Assembly (NCBI RefSeq): GCF_964340395.1
Contig: NC_135553.1
Coordinates: forward strand, 4,332,001 to 4,396,000
DNA length: 64,000 nucleotides
Direction of reading: 5' to 3'
From: Glandiceps talaboti
Taxonomy: Eukaryota; Hemichordata; Enteropneusta; Spengelidae
This document shows, one piece after another, positions 39,701 through 53,126 of the stretch (within the stretch, counting starts at the first letter, position 1; each line of letters begins with the position of its first letter). The notes under the pieces are model-generated. The model made no database searches and was not told where the DNA came from. It saw nothing but the letters and a program-made list of their open reading frames with translations. The position numbers and the translations under genes are program-made.

Positions 39701-42040
39701 GGTACAAATTTACCTGTTTGAGAAAAACAATTCTAGAGAGAATTCTATGCATGTACCAGTTGAGAAAAACAAAAGATTATATAATAATACTTCAGAGGGC
39801 GCTGTTCATTAAAAAGTTCAACCAAACGTCGGGGCTAGATTCATCTTGTGCTCAGCAAATATTGTGTTGGTTGAACATTTCAGTATACTTTGGAAATAAG
39901 ACTTTTCTGGTCTTATAAGTAAAAGTTGATGACTTTCTCATGTAGTTTTTATAGCTATGCTTATTTCATTTTTGCTGATAGAGTTTGTGTATAGGAGTTA
40001 ATTTCACACATTTCATTAATGTGTACATGGCAGAAATCATAACCCTCACATTACCTAATCAGATGTGCCCTCATGTTATACACATTATATCACCAACTTT
40101 TACTAAGTAAAGTGAGGTATAAAGATGATAGATGGAATATAACACATATGCAATGTATGGCCAATGAGATGTCACTGTCAGTGTCCTATTCATTTTGTCA
40201 TTATGTTCTAGACAGACAGTTGCTATGTATGGTGCATACTTTAATTTTATCCAATGAAATTTTGTTTCTGTTATGTTTAACATTTTCTATTTATTTTTAT
40301 TCAAACTAGAAACTCGGTACATGTTTGGAGACAACAATTATACAGAATGGGATGTGATATTTAAAGAATATATTCAACCACCATTTGTTCTGCCTGACAC
40401 TGAAGGAGTTCTTAGTTTTGGCTTGGCAGGTAAGTAAAGATAGCATCCCTTATGTAATATTTCACCGTCTGCAGATATCACATTTATATGTATCTACCAA
40501 ACATAGGAGGTCTGAGTTTTGGTTTTGATAGAACTGACAGATTGTCTTAGAATATTTTGCATACTAAAGATATTATTTATGTGGTGAACTTTTGGAGTTA
40601 GCGTAGTGATAGACATTGCACATGCTTGAGTTTTGTGGAAATTTGCAATCCATTAGAGAAAGTCAATACTTTCAGTGATAGACATTTTTAATACATGCCC
40701 TCTTGTGACAGGATAGTAGTAATGTTGTCAGTTGATGACGAGCCCATTGATCATTTCTATAACAGCTTTTTTCAAATAAATTGTAATGACACAGGTATTT
40801 GTTCTAAACTTTTCTGAAACATAAAATTTGTCAAAAAATATTTGTCAAATACTTGTCCCATATTAATGATGGTTTTGGTTATAAGTTACATTTCTAAGCT
40901 CTGTTTATGCTTCTAGATGAAAGGATGTGTCTTACTGTACACACTTTTTTTCCAATATTTCCTTTACAAGGACCAGGCACAGGGGTTCCATTTCACTGGC
41001 ATGGCCCAGGATTTGGAGAAGTCATTTATGGCAGAAAGGTAGGTGACAAGCTCACTATCGAACAGCGCCACCTAGTAGTGTTTATGGGAACATGTCTAAC
41101 AAGAGTCGAATCAGGATCCATGAAATACTTAGGTACACCCTGTAATGCCATGTTGAAGATGGGTAATACATTTCTGACTAGCTTGGCACCAGACTTAAAT
41201 TTCAACAACTTGAATAACACAAAGGCAATCATACCTGTACACTAATCCTGATGTCATTTTTTTTTACTTTGTGTACAGCGATGGTTTTTGTATCCCCCAA
41301 ACAAGACACCATTCTTTCATCCGAATAGAACCACATTACAATGGCTTGTGGAAGACTACCCTAATTTACATATGTCAGACAGACCAATAGAATGCACTAT
41401 CAACCAGGGAGAAGTAAGTTACAATGTCAAAGTTCAAATTATGCAAAATGGCTGACTCATGGTTTAGCTTCTGTTTCCATGGTTTTTATGTTCTATAACA
41501 CCAACAACATGAATAATGTCGAAGTTTTTCTATAAATTTGCAATCTTTAGGCATTCAAAACAATTTATACAAAAACAAGAAGTCACAACATAACATATTT
41601 CATGAGGAAAGAAAAATAGGGTGAAAACAAGACCTCTACGCCAATGCTGTGTATGGCAGTTTGAATGTCATATTTACATAGATTACCCACAATGCCCTTT
41701 ATATACCCCTGGTGCATGTTTAAACATTAAAATGACACAGACCAGATCTGAAGAATTTGTGCATTTTGTCTGATATGGATAATATTTGCATGACACCAAA
41801 TTTGAGTTTTTCAAATCCTGTCGTAATAGGAATCATTCTTTTTACTATTTCACCAGATTAAAGAATTATAGGGTCAGTCAGGTCATGAAATACATAGAAT
41901 TAAGAACAGCCACCTTAACAAAGTTATGTTACTTTTTTTGACAGATCATCTACTTCCCAGATCGTTGGTGGCATGGAACATTAAATATTGATACCAGTGT
42001 ATTCATATCAACATTCCTTGGACCAAAGTATTACGGATGA
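35315..42040 (+). CDS. JMJD8: JmjC domain-containing protein 8 (nine exons)
   Basis: The family is a JmjC-fold protein of the endoplasmic reticulum lumen. Exons are 35315-35424, 36530-36619, 37119-37167, 37549-37645, 39485-39553, 40310-40429, 40971-41038, 41279-41413 and 41945-42040 (stop TGA). They total 834 nt, 277 residues, with every phase consistent. A hydrophobic stretch at about residues 6-20 fits a signal peptide or anchor. Diagnostic stretches are LSTANTYSY in exon 4, GDNNYTEW in exon 6, GVPFHWHGPGFGEVIYGRK in exon 7 and YFPDRWWH in exon 9. NYT and NRT are possible N-glycosylation sites, compatible with an ER location. In the JmjC core, His187-Trp-His189 stands where active hydroxylases carry HxD/E, and His256 is the distal His. 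Catalytic activity is therefore doubtful, as in the rest of the family. Exon 4's end and donor belong to a 20-copy tandem repeat. The gene is divergent from POLR3H. Confidence 0.95.
35563..35710. repeat. (GAAT)n with internal TTAA block, JMJD8 intron 1
   Basis: GAAT units, interrupted once by TTAATTAATTAA (35621-35633), then GAAT again. Confidence 0.95.
36676..36735. repeat. (TG)n, JMJD8 intron 2
   Basis: About 16 TG units followed by a CG-rich continuation (GTGCGTGCGCGCATG). Confidence 0.92.
37604..38749 (+). repeat. 57-bp minisatellite made of JMJD8 exon 4 end plus splice donor, 20 copies
   Basis: Each unit carries the last ~40 nt of JMJD8 exon 4 (from GTCAAGTTGAGCACTG to ATATGAGAAAG) followed by GTAAGTGTTAGTA. 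Donor positions recur every 57 bp from 37645 to 38728, which gives exactly 20 donors. The first unit is the genuine exon end. Units are nearly identical: a few read AATGTC for ACTGTC, one has GTCAGG, and the last has TTTATATG. The period is a multiple of three, so the frame is kept and each unit repeats the in-frame stop TAG just after its donor (AAA GGT AAG TGT TAG). Confidence 0.97.
38941..39036 (+). repeat. 31-bp repeat, three copies, JMJD8 intron 4
   Basis: Three successive copies of TTTTCATTATCAAAGTGATG followed by AGTCTAGTGAC (the first reads AGTCC). They sit 200 bp downstream of the 57-bp array but share no sequence with it. Confidence 0.9.
39789..39803 (+). promoter_or_regulatory. CTCF-like motif (weak)
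   Basis: Reads ACTTCAGAGGGCGCT, 12 of 15 to the consensus; in JMJD8 intron 5. Confidence 0.3.
41064..41078 (-). promoter_or_regulatory. CTCF-like motif
   Basis: The minus strand reads CTACTAGGTGGCGCT, 14 of 15 to the consensus; in the 240-bp JMJD8 intron 7, 25 bp after the donor. Confidence 0.4.
41816..41917 (+). repeat. Dispersed repeat family B, copy 2
   Basis: AGGGTCAGTCAGGTCATGAA and CATAGAATTAAGAACAGCCA match the copy at 20538-20636. Lies in JMJD8 intron 8, 30 bp before exon 9. Confidence 0.65.
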
Positions 42041-42095
42041 TATCAAATATCATTTCCATTTCTATGTTGTTTATTTTTATTCGAATGTGGGCATG

Positions 42096-42101
42096 AATAA
42101 A
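42096..42101 (+). terminator. JMJD8 polyadenylation signal candidate
   Basis: First AATAAA after the JMJD8 stop codon, 56 nt downstream (in GCATGAATAAAATTC). A TG-rich stretch follows at 42125-42135, as expected for a cleavage site downstream element. Confidence 0.55.
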
Positions 42102-43847
42102 ATTCTTGCACTAAAAGTTTACTTGATGTGTGGTTTTCATTCTTATATGATACATTATTTAGGTCTTGAAAAATCAAGTGCATTTTCCTGGATAATGGTT
42201 TACAATAAATGGAACAAATTTAGTAAAAATGACGACGTTTTATTTCATTCAATTTGTACTCTGTCAAATGTCAAGTATTCACAAATGAAATTTGTATTTG
42301 CAAAAATAAACCGAATCTATTTCCCACACAACTAATAATTCAGTTACCACTCACATCTGACTTCAACTACACCAAGAACAATTGTACATACTAGAACACA
42401 AAACAAACAGTATGCTGCGACATTTCATACTTTGAGATTTATTTGCTGCAAAATGCCATAAAACGTAGCAATTCCACTGTTCAATCTTACTGACTTCAAG
42501 AACTAGAAATATGTACATAAATAAATTGATTTAATGGTAAGAAATATGATACAAAATGAAAAAAAAAACATGGAATAAAATTTATGTTTATTTACCGTTT
42601 AATAGTTGAATTAAAAGGTAATTCAATTTTTGGGGTGCACTTTCTGTTATCAAATAAGCAAAAATTTCAAAAATGCTTCCTTGATATTTTTTTCAACATA
42701 GATTAAACAACATTTGATTGCTTTCTAGATTTCTAAAGATGTGACAAAACATGAATAAATACAAGCATTATTGTATTAATAATTATATCCATAACTTCTG
42801 CATAATTACATTTTTGGATAAAATGACAAAGAGAATAGTCTTATTCACCAAACTGCAAAATTTTATTGCAGAATCTTGCTGACCTTTCTTTGGGGTCATT
42901 CTTTGTCATATGATATATTATGTTGCCCCAACATCATACATCATTGAAGTTTTTCAGCCAACGTTTATCCACACATGATCTTTCAAAGATCTCTCATTCC
43001 TCAGTAAATATCACACATAATACAGCACTACGTACAAAACTTTTAGTATCCATATACTGATTGCACAGCATCACTACACTAGGGAACATGAAAATCCAAA
43101 AGTCAAAAAACTATCTAGTTCCTTGTTACACTGTCCTATTTACCAGTATTGGGTCATTACATTCTCTTTGTTCTTCCTCATTGATAATAGCATCAGGAAA
43201 ATCTTGTTCAGTTACATTTTTCAGCCTTTGTTTCTGTACAGAGTCAAAGAAAGGTGCAACGTATTTACACTGGAAGAGGTACACGAAGAGGACAGGGTAC
43301 ATACAGAGAAACATGTACACAAATACTACGATGAGATTTGAACTTTACGACACAGTTTCTACAAAAATGACAGAAAAGGAAAGATGGGGAAAAGAGAAAA
43401 AAAAAATTGAAATTTTCAATATTTTGTTATAATATTACGTTAGGCTGTCAATGGTGGTACAATATTTGAAAAAATTACCCCAGCTCCAAATTTTCAAATG
43501 TACCTTTGTTACTTTAAGTACAAACTTATCTAAGCTTTACAATGTAAAGTCATAAGATTACTGCAGAAAACCAAAGTCAGTGGGATCCTATTTTACTATA
43601 GTTGGAGAGGGCCACCAATGATACAGGAGTTCATATCTATTGTGATTCAGAGAAGAAGAAAAAGATTTTGTAAAATCAATTGAACAAACTGAAATACATT
43701 AAATTGGCATAACAAACATAAAGTAAGTGAGTGAGTGAGTAAATACAAGCTTATCACTAAATATGTGGCACAGAAAAGGTGAATAGAATATTACCCCATG
43801 CATATTGGCACTAGTTAGCGGTTCACTACTTATACATAGACAGTCGT

Positions 43848-44099
43848 CAGGGGTGAACAAATCTACTGGTCCTGGGTCTGGGGCGGACCATACAAACTTT
43901 ACCTTGTCTGGTCCGTCGTACCAGTACCTTACTGTTAATAACTATGTTAAAAAGTCATCTGAATATACTGATTCATAGGCAAGATCTAATATTTCACATT
44001 AGCGGGACCTGGGACCATTAAATTCTTTCAGCAGGATCACTGGATTTTAAGGCATTGGTCCGGGGACCACCAGTTCACAAAATGATTTGTTCACCCCTG
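43848..44099. mobile_element. Non-autonomous hAT-like element, 252 bp
   Basis: Both ends begin CAGGGGTGAACAAATC in inverted orientation (16 bp perfect). They are flanked directly by GTCGT at 43843-43847 and 44100-44104. The interior is rich in GGTCC/GGACC motifs. CAGGGGT ends are typical of hAT elements; the 5-bp duplication would fit a hAT5-type group. It lies 370 bp beyond the TMEM175 stop, in its 3' UTR or just downstream. Confidence 0.78.
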
Positions 44100-44471
44100 G
44101 TCGTTATACATGTACAGTGATGAGGGCAGCAGACACATTGAGGACACACACAATGCTTCTAGTTCTATGCTATGTGTACAGGCCTGTACCCCATGTTTAG
44201 GCTTCTATATTATAACCTCCATCATTATTGACATGCTTGTTTTGTAGTACAGTTCTTATATTAATGGTCATTTATTAACAGCATAGATATGAACTCCTGT
44301 GATCAACGGTGACAACTTGTAACCAGTAGTCCTTGTGGGGTATACTGTAGAACAGGACAACATGGATTCACGGTCAACTGTAGGGCACTACATTTGAAAT
44401 TCACAAACACATAATTACACTCTAAAGACTAGATGGATTCAAAGTTACATTTGTAACTCTAACAAGGTATT

Positions 44472-47400
44472 TCATTTCACATACATGCAAATTTTTTGAA
44501 AGGGAAGGAATATATCAACGTTAAAACCTACCCTGACAACATAGAAGGCAAACCTAAGAAGGAGAAATATCACAGGAATTCCAATCTGCGTCTGTAACAA
44601 AAGTGAAAACAACATTAATGGTTCAACATGTTTAACAAAAAGTTTACTACACTCAATTACTGTTTCTAATATTCTTCTTTTACCTCTTTCCTCTATATGG
44701 TCTGTGAATTGTGTATTTTGTGAAAAACATCATTGCGTCCAAGGTACTGAAAAGTTTAATTACTGTGGCCTCAGTTGTAGGTTCATCCATAGACCATACT
44801 TAGGGTCTGTGCTTTGTCACTCAATTGTATCATGACAATCTGCCCTTTTCACTGTGGGACATTTAAAGATAGCAAAATTGAACATAAAAAAGAAGACTGA
44901 TAAACAAGTTTATTTGTTAAAGTGCAATTTGGAAAGACTGAAGACCAGATTTCATGTAAGTTCATATCAATAATAAAGACAAGATAAAAAATATGACCTT
45001 TGACCTCAGTAAACAAGGTATTTTTGATGAAATTATTACATGAAATATAAAATATTTTCTCTGTTATTGTTATTTTTTTTGATGGATGATGTACCACAGA
45101 TAACCAACTTATCATAGCGAATCATATTGGCTGATGACATTGGCAAAAAAAAACATTACCGGTATACTTACAATGTTGAAAACATCTGTAGACAATGCGT
45201 CTGACTGGAAACTTAGAAAATAAATGGAGAGGCTGCAAATTGAACAAAGAGGATGCATCATATAATTTAACATACATCATAGAGTAAAAAGTGTTACTCA
45301 CAAAACCGTACATATTTTGTCAAGACAAAAAAATTGTGATAAATGTGATGTCATCACATGATGTTTTCCCATAAACCCTTGAACAAAATCCAAAACATGG
45401 CTGAACACACGTCAAGTGAAGTAGAGCTTCTTTACAGGATTTCAAAGTTGAGTTAAAGTTACCAAGATGCTGTTTATGAATCAAAATAATATTGAAGTTG
45501 ATAGCAGTAAGCAGTTCAAGTGTATTAAAGACAGACATGAACCTGGCTGGACTTTTCCATTTAATAAAAAATGTCCTAACAAATGAACAAATGATCTTCA
45601 AAGTCATATCCTTTTGAAGAAGTTGGTCACAAGTTGTGGTTTTGACAAGAGTATTGGGTCTAGTTGTCGTACGTCTAAAGTTGTGTGTTAGAATTTACCT
45701 GATGACTGGATACACACACAGCTTGGCCACTAGATATCCATGTTCTTTGCCATGGTAACCAGCACTTGGATGAATGAGATGATGTCTGTCATTGAAAACA
45801 GAAAATTATAAAATACAACATTTTCTTGAGTTATCAATTTTTTCAAGGAAAAAAGGATGTCAACAAAGTCGGGGGGGGGGGGGGGGAGATCTAATAATTT
45901 TTTAAAGTCTCAATAATTTACAAGATGTCTAATGTTTGTAATGTACCTGAATTTTTATTTAATTGGTTTTCTTCCATTTCTTCTAACTTACTTTAACAAA
46001 CATAGCAAAAAAGTTTGAAAACCTGTATAAAAAGAATGACTTACGGTTTCCATATTGCAGTAACAAACATCATAAGTTGGCAAATACCAGCTACAAACAG
46101 GATAACACAGTTAAACTGGATAGCAATCCTCTCATTATGACCATAGTCTGACTCAGCAAACATACTAGTTAATTTGAAAGCCAAAGGAGCTCCACCAATG
46201 AAAGCTAAGGACTGAAATTGAGACAACAAAATTGCACCAAATGAGATATAACAGTTAAACTGGTTGGCTATCCCCTCATTACATACCCATATTTGATTCA
46301 GCAAACATACTGGTCAATTTGAAGGCCAGAGAATAAATGACAGGTAGGGACTGACAATGATAACTATATATACCATACTCAGCCATGTTAGCATCTAGTG
46401 CTTTCCCCAATTAGGGATCCGGAATTGCTGTAAATTCAACACCTCCTTCCTCTATTTGAATCATTTCAGCAAATAAAGCACTTTAACTTAGTCCTCGACT
46501 ATGCAAGGGCATTAACATGGGTGCTGTAATATTTAATAACTGTTCAACTAATTCATGCATACATTCAAGACAATTTTTGAGTGGATGGGGAAAGGAGAAA
46601 TAAATATTATCATACAAAAAGACACTAATTATTAGCCTATATTGATTTTACCAATAATTAAGAAATTAAGAAGTAAAAGTACTAGAATTCAGGGAAATGT
46701 TATAAAACAAACATGTTTCAACTGTAACTAAATATTCATGAGTTTACATGTAATGTACTTACCACTGTATTAAATGCTGACATGCTTCTGTTGCACTCCA
46801 CAAGAAACTGTGAAAAATAGAAAATGGAAAACATTTCTAGAAGTTAGAATACAAGCATGCAACACAAATAACATAGTAGCAACATCACTATCAACAAACT
46901 TAAAATATTATTGAGACATGTTGATATTAATATTAATGTAAAAGGTGACCAGACTATTCAAAGTATGATTATGAACTGAAAGCATCACCAGAATGTACAT
47001 ACGGTGACTTTTTCCCCTTCTTATACTTTTTATTTTTTTATTTTTTTTATTTTTTTATTTGCCATAGAAAGAATGAATTTGTCACAGTATGCCATACATA
47101 TACAGAAATTGACAAACTAGAGAAATTGCACAACACATCTGTATTGAATACAATTGAGAGTTCTATGGCCGGAAAACAGGGAAAAGCTAAAGTGTAGCTT
47201 GTAAAAATCATGTCAAATGAGAAATATACAAATACAAATGCCATCCTTATAAAACACCCTGTTTCAGTAATTCACATAAATATTTGCTTAAGGACACTAG
47301 TTCGTATACTGTAAGTGTATTAATTTCATGAACAGCAACTTAGGATATGTCAAGCACACTTTAATTTGGCAGACATTGCAAGGAGAAAGTAGACCCTACT

Positions 47401-50400
47401 TTGTAAATATCTGATCTGTTCAGTCTGCTGTATTCAGTGTAAATGTTGGTGAGATATACACCTTTCACAACAGCTGATTATAGAAATATGACAACTTGTA
47501 AAGTACATTAGCGAGACTTACATCTGCAGAAAAAGTATATATTCAGCTAAAATAAATCCAGTGCAAAAAAAGTAAATTGAAATACACTCACATGACAGAC
47601 TGAATGGTGAACAAACCATAACATTCCTACTGTAATGAATGTACCAAAGTATGCCATGTACACTGCCCAATCTTTGTGTAAAGCACTAGCTAAACTGTGG
47701 CCTTCATTCACTACTGAGTCCTTGCTTGGGATGTTATCCTCACTGTAGAGTGAATGAGAAAATACATTAAAAGAAGCATGTGTCTGCCATGTGTGTGTTT
47801 GTGTCTATGCATGTACATGTGTATATGTATGTATGTGCTTGTGTGTGCATGTGTGACTACATGCGAGTGTGCTTTTGTGCTCCTGTGTCTGTGTATGTGT
47901 ATGTGTCTGTGTGTGTGAACATGTGTCTGTGTCTGTGTCTGCATGTGTCTGTGTATGTGCATGTGTATGTGTATGTGTACGTGTCTGTGTCTGTGTCTGT
48001 GTGTGATGTGTGAGCATGTGTGTGTCTGTGTGTACATTGACTATGAATGTGTGTTGGTGCATGTCCCCATTCCTAAATTTAATAACTGCATATGTATTAA
48101 TTGTTTGTTTTGCATCATGTATTCTTCAATCTGTACTTTACTAAGAAACCAAATAACTGATCCGGACTGAGTATATTTTAAAGACACATCCAACCTGTGA
48201 TATCATTATATTAAATTACCAAAGTAAAAAGCAGAAATTACCCCAGTATGTATTTTAATGGACCAGGTGCAAATGCAGACATCTGATGAGTGAAGACATA
48301 ATAATACCTGTACTAAAATTATGGCATAGCACAGTTGGCCTGCATCCAATTGGCCCTAAATGAGAATAGTATATTTATACATGATGGTCAATTGGTGTCA
48401 TCTGCAACCATGTTATCTGATGACAAAATCTACATTTCTTACCAAATATCCAGAATAATAAGAGTAGCAACAATAGCAAATACACCATCACTGAATGCTT
48501 CAACTCTCTCCATGGCTATCTTTTCCTCAACAATTTTATTTGGGATGTACTGTATATCAGGCAGATTGGTACGTCCAAAACCTGAAAATCATGAGTCAAC
48601 ATTATGTTATAAATTTCTTGTGTTCTTATTTTTCATTTAAAATACAGAAATCAATTATATTTCAATCAGCAACAAATGCAAGGATTACATTGTATAGTGT
48701 TATGTTCCTACTTACATGCACGTTTGCATTTATTGTACAAGGCCAGGGTATACTTCCTAATGGGTTGAGCAAAAAATAGCAACAGCAAAAGAAACTGACC
48801 CTGTAATAAACATAGACAAAGATATCAGTGAAGTTATTTTATGACAGCAGTTTAGAAATATATTATTTGTCTCTCAAACTACTTCTAAATCAAATTTTTT
48901 GTATCAATATCACATATACGCACCATATGACTTTCACAATTCGGTGAACATTTTTACCAATTTTATTTAATATATATAATGGAAAGTATGCTTTAGACTC
49001 ACCATACATAAATGCATTTTGATGATTCATTTTCATTTAGCAAAATTGCCCATAAAATATCATAATCTGATGTTGATAGCTTAAATGACAAGATAAAGGT
49101 GAATGACAACCATGAAATTATCGATGTAACATTGATTTTAATATCATTCCAAGGCCAGAGAGTCAATTGTGTTTATACATCATTTGCTGCTTAGGAACAA
49201 AACTAGATTGTTGAAGGGGTTCTGGTTGAAATGGTTTACTTACAATTGCACCATCTACCATGCCTACAATCACAGCTACAATACATATGACAGGATTGGT
49301 TAACAGGACTTGATACAAAGCAGCTCTCTTCTTGTACTGAAAGAAAGTAATCACAAATCTGTGATGTAACTTGATCTGAATTCATGATAAAATATAAATA
49401 CTCAGGAAAGATTGCCTCATAATGAATTTAGGTAATCGTGTACTTATGGGGCAACTCTTACATTGAAATATGGAATATAAACATTTAATTCTATATTTGT
49501 TAAGTGAGCAAAGATGTCAATGACAATGGGTGAAAAGTGGTATATACTGAATTTGTACATAAAAAGGAAGAAACTGTGAAACTGTTTAAGAGTAACTGTT
49601 CAGTAAATTACTATGGGAATCTGATTCCAGTTCTTCCATATTCTCATCATTTCAATAACTTGTATATAACTATTATATTATAATACATGTAGTTGGAGAA
49701 ATTATCAGGATAAACAAAGTAAATATCAATAAAGCGTCTTTCTACAATATTGAAATCTCAGTACCTTTTCTGGGTCGGCAACTGTTTCTGGTGTTAGTAT
49801 TCTTTCTTCTTGTCGGAATGCATACCATACAGTGAAAGCCTAGAATATGAAGACTTATAAAACTGAGATCAAATAATTCAAATCAACCTCAATGAAATAT
49901 TCACAGTAATTGCATGTTGATTTACTAGTAATGATTTCCTTATGGTATTACATGCAAGAGTGTCTGGTCACAACTGAATCTAGAATGGGTATCATATGCT
50001 GCACTTCAAACATTTCTTCCACTAAGATTTTATATACTAAGAATTGAAAACAGAAAAATGTTGCTCACTTTAGATCTTGAATTTTGTTTGTGTTTATGGG
50101 AAAAAATATTACAAATTATTTTTTCTAAAATATCTTGATCATATGAAAGACAAAGTAAGTATGAATGTACTGGTATATTGTATGAATTACATAAACAGTA
50201 CTGTAACACCCCAAGAGGCCAAACTATAATTTTTTTTATCTTTCTGATAACCAGATATGTCCTTATTGAAGATTTCTTGACTTACCTGTAGTACTCCAAT
50301 GAATGTGATACATAAACAATATATTCCTATGGCCAGTCTATAGGTTGGAAATAAACCAAGTAGAGTAAACTGTGGACAAAACATACGACAGATTGTATCA

Positions 50401-53046
50401 ACATGGTGTGTTCACACACATAAGTTTTATTTCACAGACAAGTTCTCACATAGCTACTTATTTCAAAGATAATTTGTTTCTAGTACAAGAATGAAAGAAA
50501 GAAACTTTTGATAAATGTGTACTCACACTAAATGGTAGGAAAGTGACGACCATTAGGATCCCCTATAAATAACAACAAAATAAAAGAGTTAATAAGAATT
50601 TTAAAAAATATAACTTAAGGCTTCTGAACAATTTGCCTGGTGGATTTAGTTATTTTTACAACTTAGCAAAATGACAAAATATATCTACTCACCAGATTGA
50701 GGATAACAATCACATCATCAGTTCTAGCAATGGTTTGAAACACCCTGTGGGAAATCCAAAACATACAAACTATTCAGTGATGTGCATTTTAAGGAACAGC
50801 AGTTGTGTACAAATGAATTTATCAATAAATCACATTTTATACATTAATTTTTAACAATGACATGTTAGAACATATTGCTTCAACAAAAGAACTTTACTTT
50901 ATTAAATTTGTAATTAATAACACTGCCACATTGTAAATAATCAAGTATATTTGTCATAGGCTGGTTTGCATATTTTTGAATATTAATTATGAATTTAAAC
51001 CAACTACTAAATGGCAGAAAATATATACTGATTGACAGGGATCATTTTTTTATACTTGTGATGTTTGCCTCAATTCATAAATAACATGTAAAAATGATCA
51101 GTTTCTATGGTTACTTATAATAGCTTAGTGGAAGTTATACAGTGAATAGTATAAGATACCTAGGACTTGTTACAATTACTTACAACTAAAGAGTTGAAAA
51201 TGACTTTGATTATAAATGCAGAACAGAACAATTAAACTTACAATTTATAGAATGCCTGCAAGACTACAGAGGTCAGACTGTTTTTAGTGTTTGTTACTGG
51301 CGTGATAACTTATATTTGTTTACAAGTTAAATGCCTAACTGAGGTTGTACAACCTCTAAATAATCACCAATTGGTCACTAATTAAACTCAATGTTTCCGG
51401 TTTAACACTTCACTTCAGTCTACATTTGTCATATGTCTGGATCAAAATTGGACCATCAGACAACAAAGTCTGTAACATTTTGATAATGAGAACAGTTAGT
51501 TTGAGTTGCATCAATACTACGGCTGTCCAATTTGCAAGAAATGTCTGTTGTTTGCAAGATCTAATACTATTTCTAAATTCTTGATGTATACTGAGTGTTC
51601 TTTGATAATTTTGGATTTATTACATGTGTGAGTATATCTGAAATTCTTACCAAAAGAAGCTGGCTTATGAAAGGCCCATAACTCAATCCCACGTTCTCAA
51701 ATTAGTGTCATCTTATCATTGGTGCAATACAGATGAAATAGAATCATTCATTTGTTCAGGATTAATTTCTAATCCCAATCTGAACTGAGCCTTTAAACAT
51801 GTGGCATTAGTATTGCTAAGTAGTTCAAACAGTATGTATTCCCAGAGAATAAAATATTTGCATTTCTCAAATTTATAGAGTATACAAGTTCTTAAAGTTG
51901 AATGAATTGGTTAAAAAATTGACACAAGCATTTGAGTATACTAGGTTGAGGCACTGTGATAAATGAGTGTACAACCTAAGGGTATCACCATAACAAAATG
52001 AGATATGAATCAATTTTAATGAGACAAACAAATGACTTTTAATAGCTAGGTCAAGGTAATAAACTTAAATATCCATTTTAACAGTGAAGAGCCACACACT
52101 CTGTAACCTTAATAGTTGGTAACAGAGAAGGGACTAGGAATGTCAAGTGTTAACAGCATTTTATGGGACAACTAATGTACAAAGGAAAGTGCACTGGTAT
52201 TTATTTTTTACACAAGTTACAGATGCCAAAAATATTTGTATAATTTTAAGCTTTTGCAGATGCAGAGACCACAGTAGTTTTGGGCCATTGTACTTCAGCA
52301 CATGGACAATTCACATATCACTAGCAGTCACCCAGGTATGTTTAAATGTATTTTTAATATAGTGGTAGTATCTGTTATAATTTAGAAGACTTATTGTCCT
52401 TGAAAGAGTAACTATGTTCATGATGTTTGTAAGTTACAAAGCTGTTCAGTAACACCAAACATTCAATGTCATAATGTGTTTGGTGAGGATCCACTTCATG
52501 ACCATACAAAATTCATTTGAACTGTTTTTATTTTATAATTTTGTTTAGGCATGTTACCTACAGAATTGAAACACACTTTTTCATCAGTATGTTTGTGTTG
52601 CATACATATTTAAGTCACAATATTTTTAAATATTTTTTAAATCCATGTACATCGCCAAGCATTCAATTTCCGGTTAAATATTAACCCTTTAATGACTTGG
52701 TTTCTGGTATGTAATTAAACACTAAATATAGAGTGCCATCCTGTACACCATGAATACTTACCAGACATGACCTGCCCATGCAGCACTCACTGCAAAGAAG
52801 GACATTAGATACACAACCAGCAGTGGAAGCAGTTCTCCAAATGTATCGTATAAACTCTGATGATGATAAATTAGATCAAGTGTCATTTTTATGCTTGTTA
52901 GGTGTATGGATTTTTCTATCAATATTGAATGACTGTGTAATCATAACTTGATTTTTGAGACCAATGTTTTAGTTTTTCTTTCATTTAATAATTTGATGCT
53001 TTAATAGCTTGATCTTCATTGTACAGCTAATCATTAAAATTAAAAC

Positions 53047-53126
<80 letters not shown>

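Larger units (their letters stand above)
42041..44471. other. Convergent region between JMJD8 and TMEM175
   Basis: The stop codons face each other across 2.4 kb, which must contain both 3' UTRs. TTTATT (AATAAA on the minus strand) occurs near 42437 and 42587 as possible TMEM175 signals, but several others exist. The hAT-like element lies at 43848-44099. The small open frames here do not resemble known proteins. Confidence 0.7.

Noticed and set aside
40907-41245. Single-exon open frame containing the JmjC segment
   Set aside because: Only 40971-41038 is exonic; the rest is intron read-through on both sides, as shown by the conserved flanking exons.
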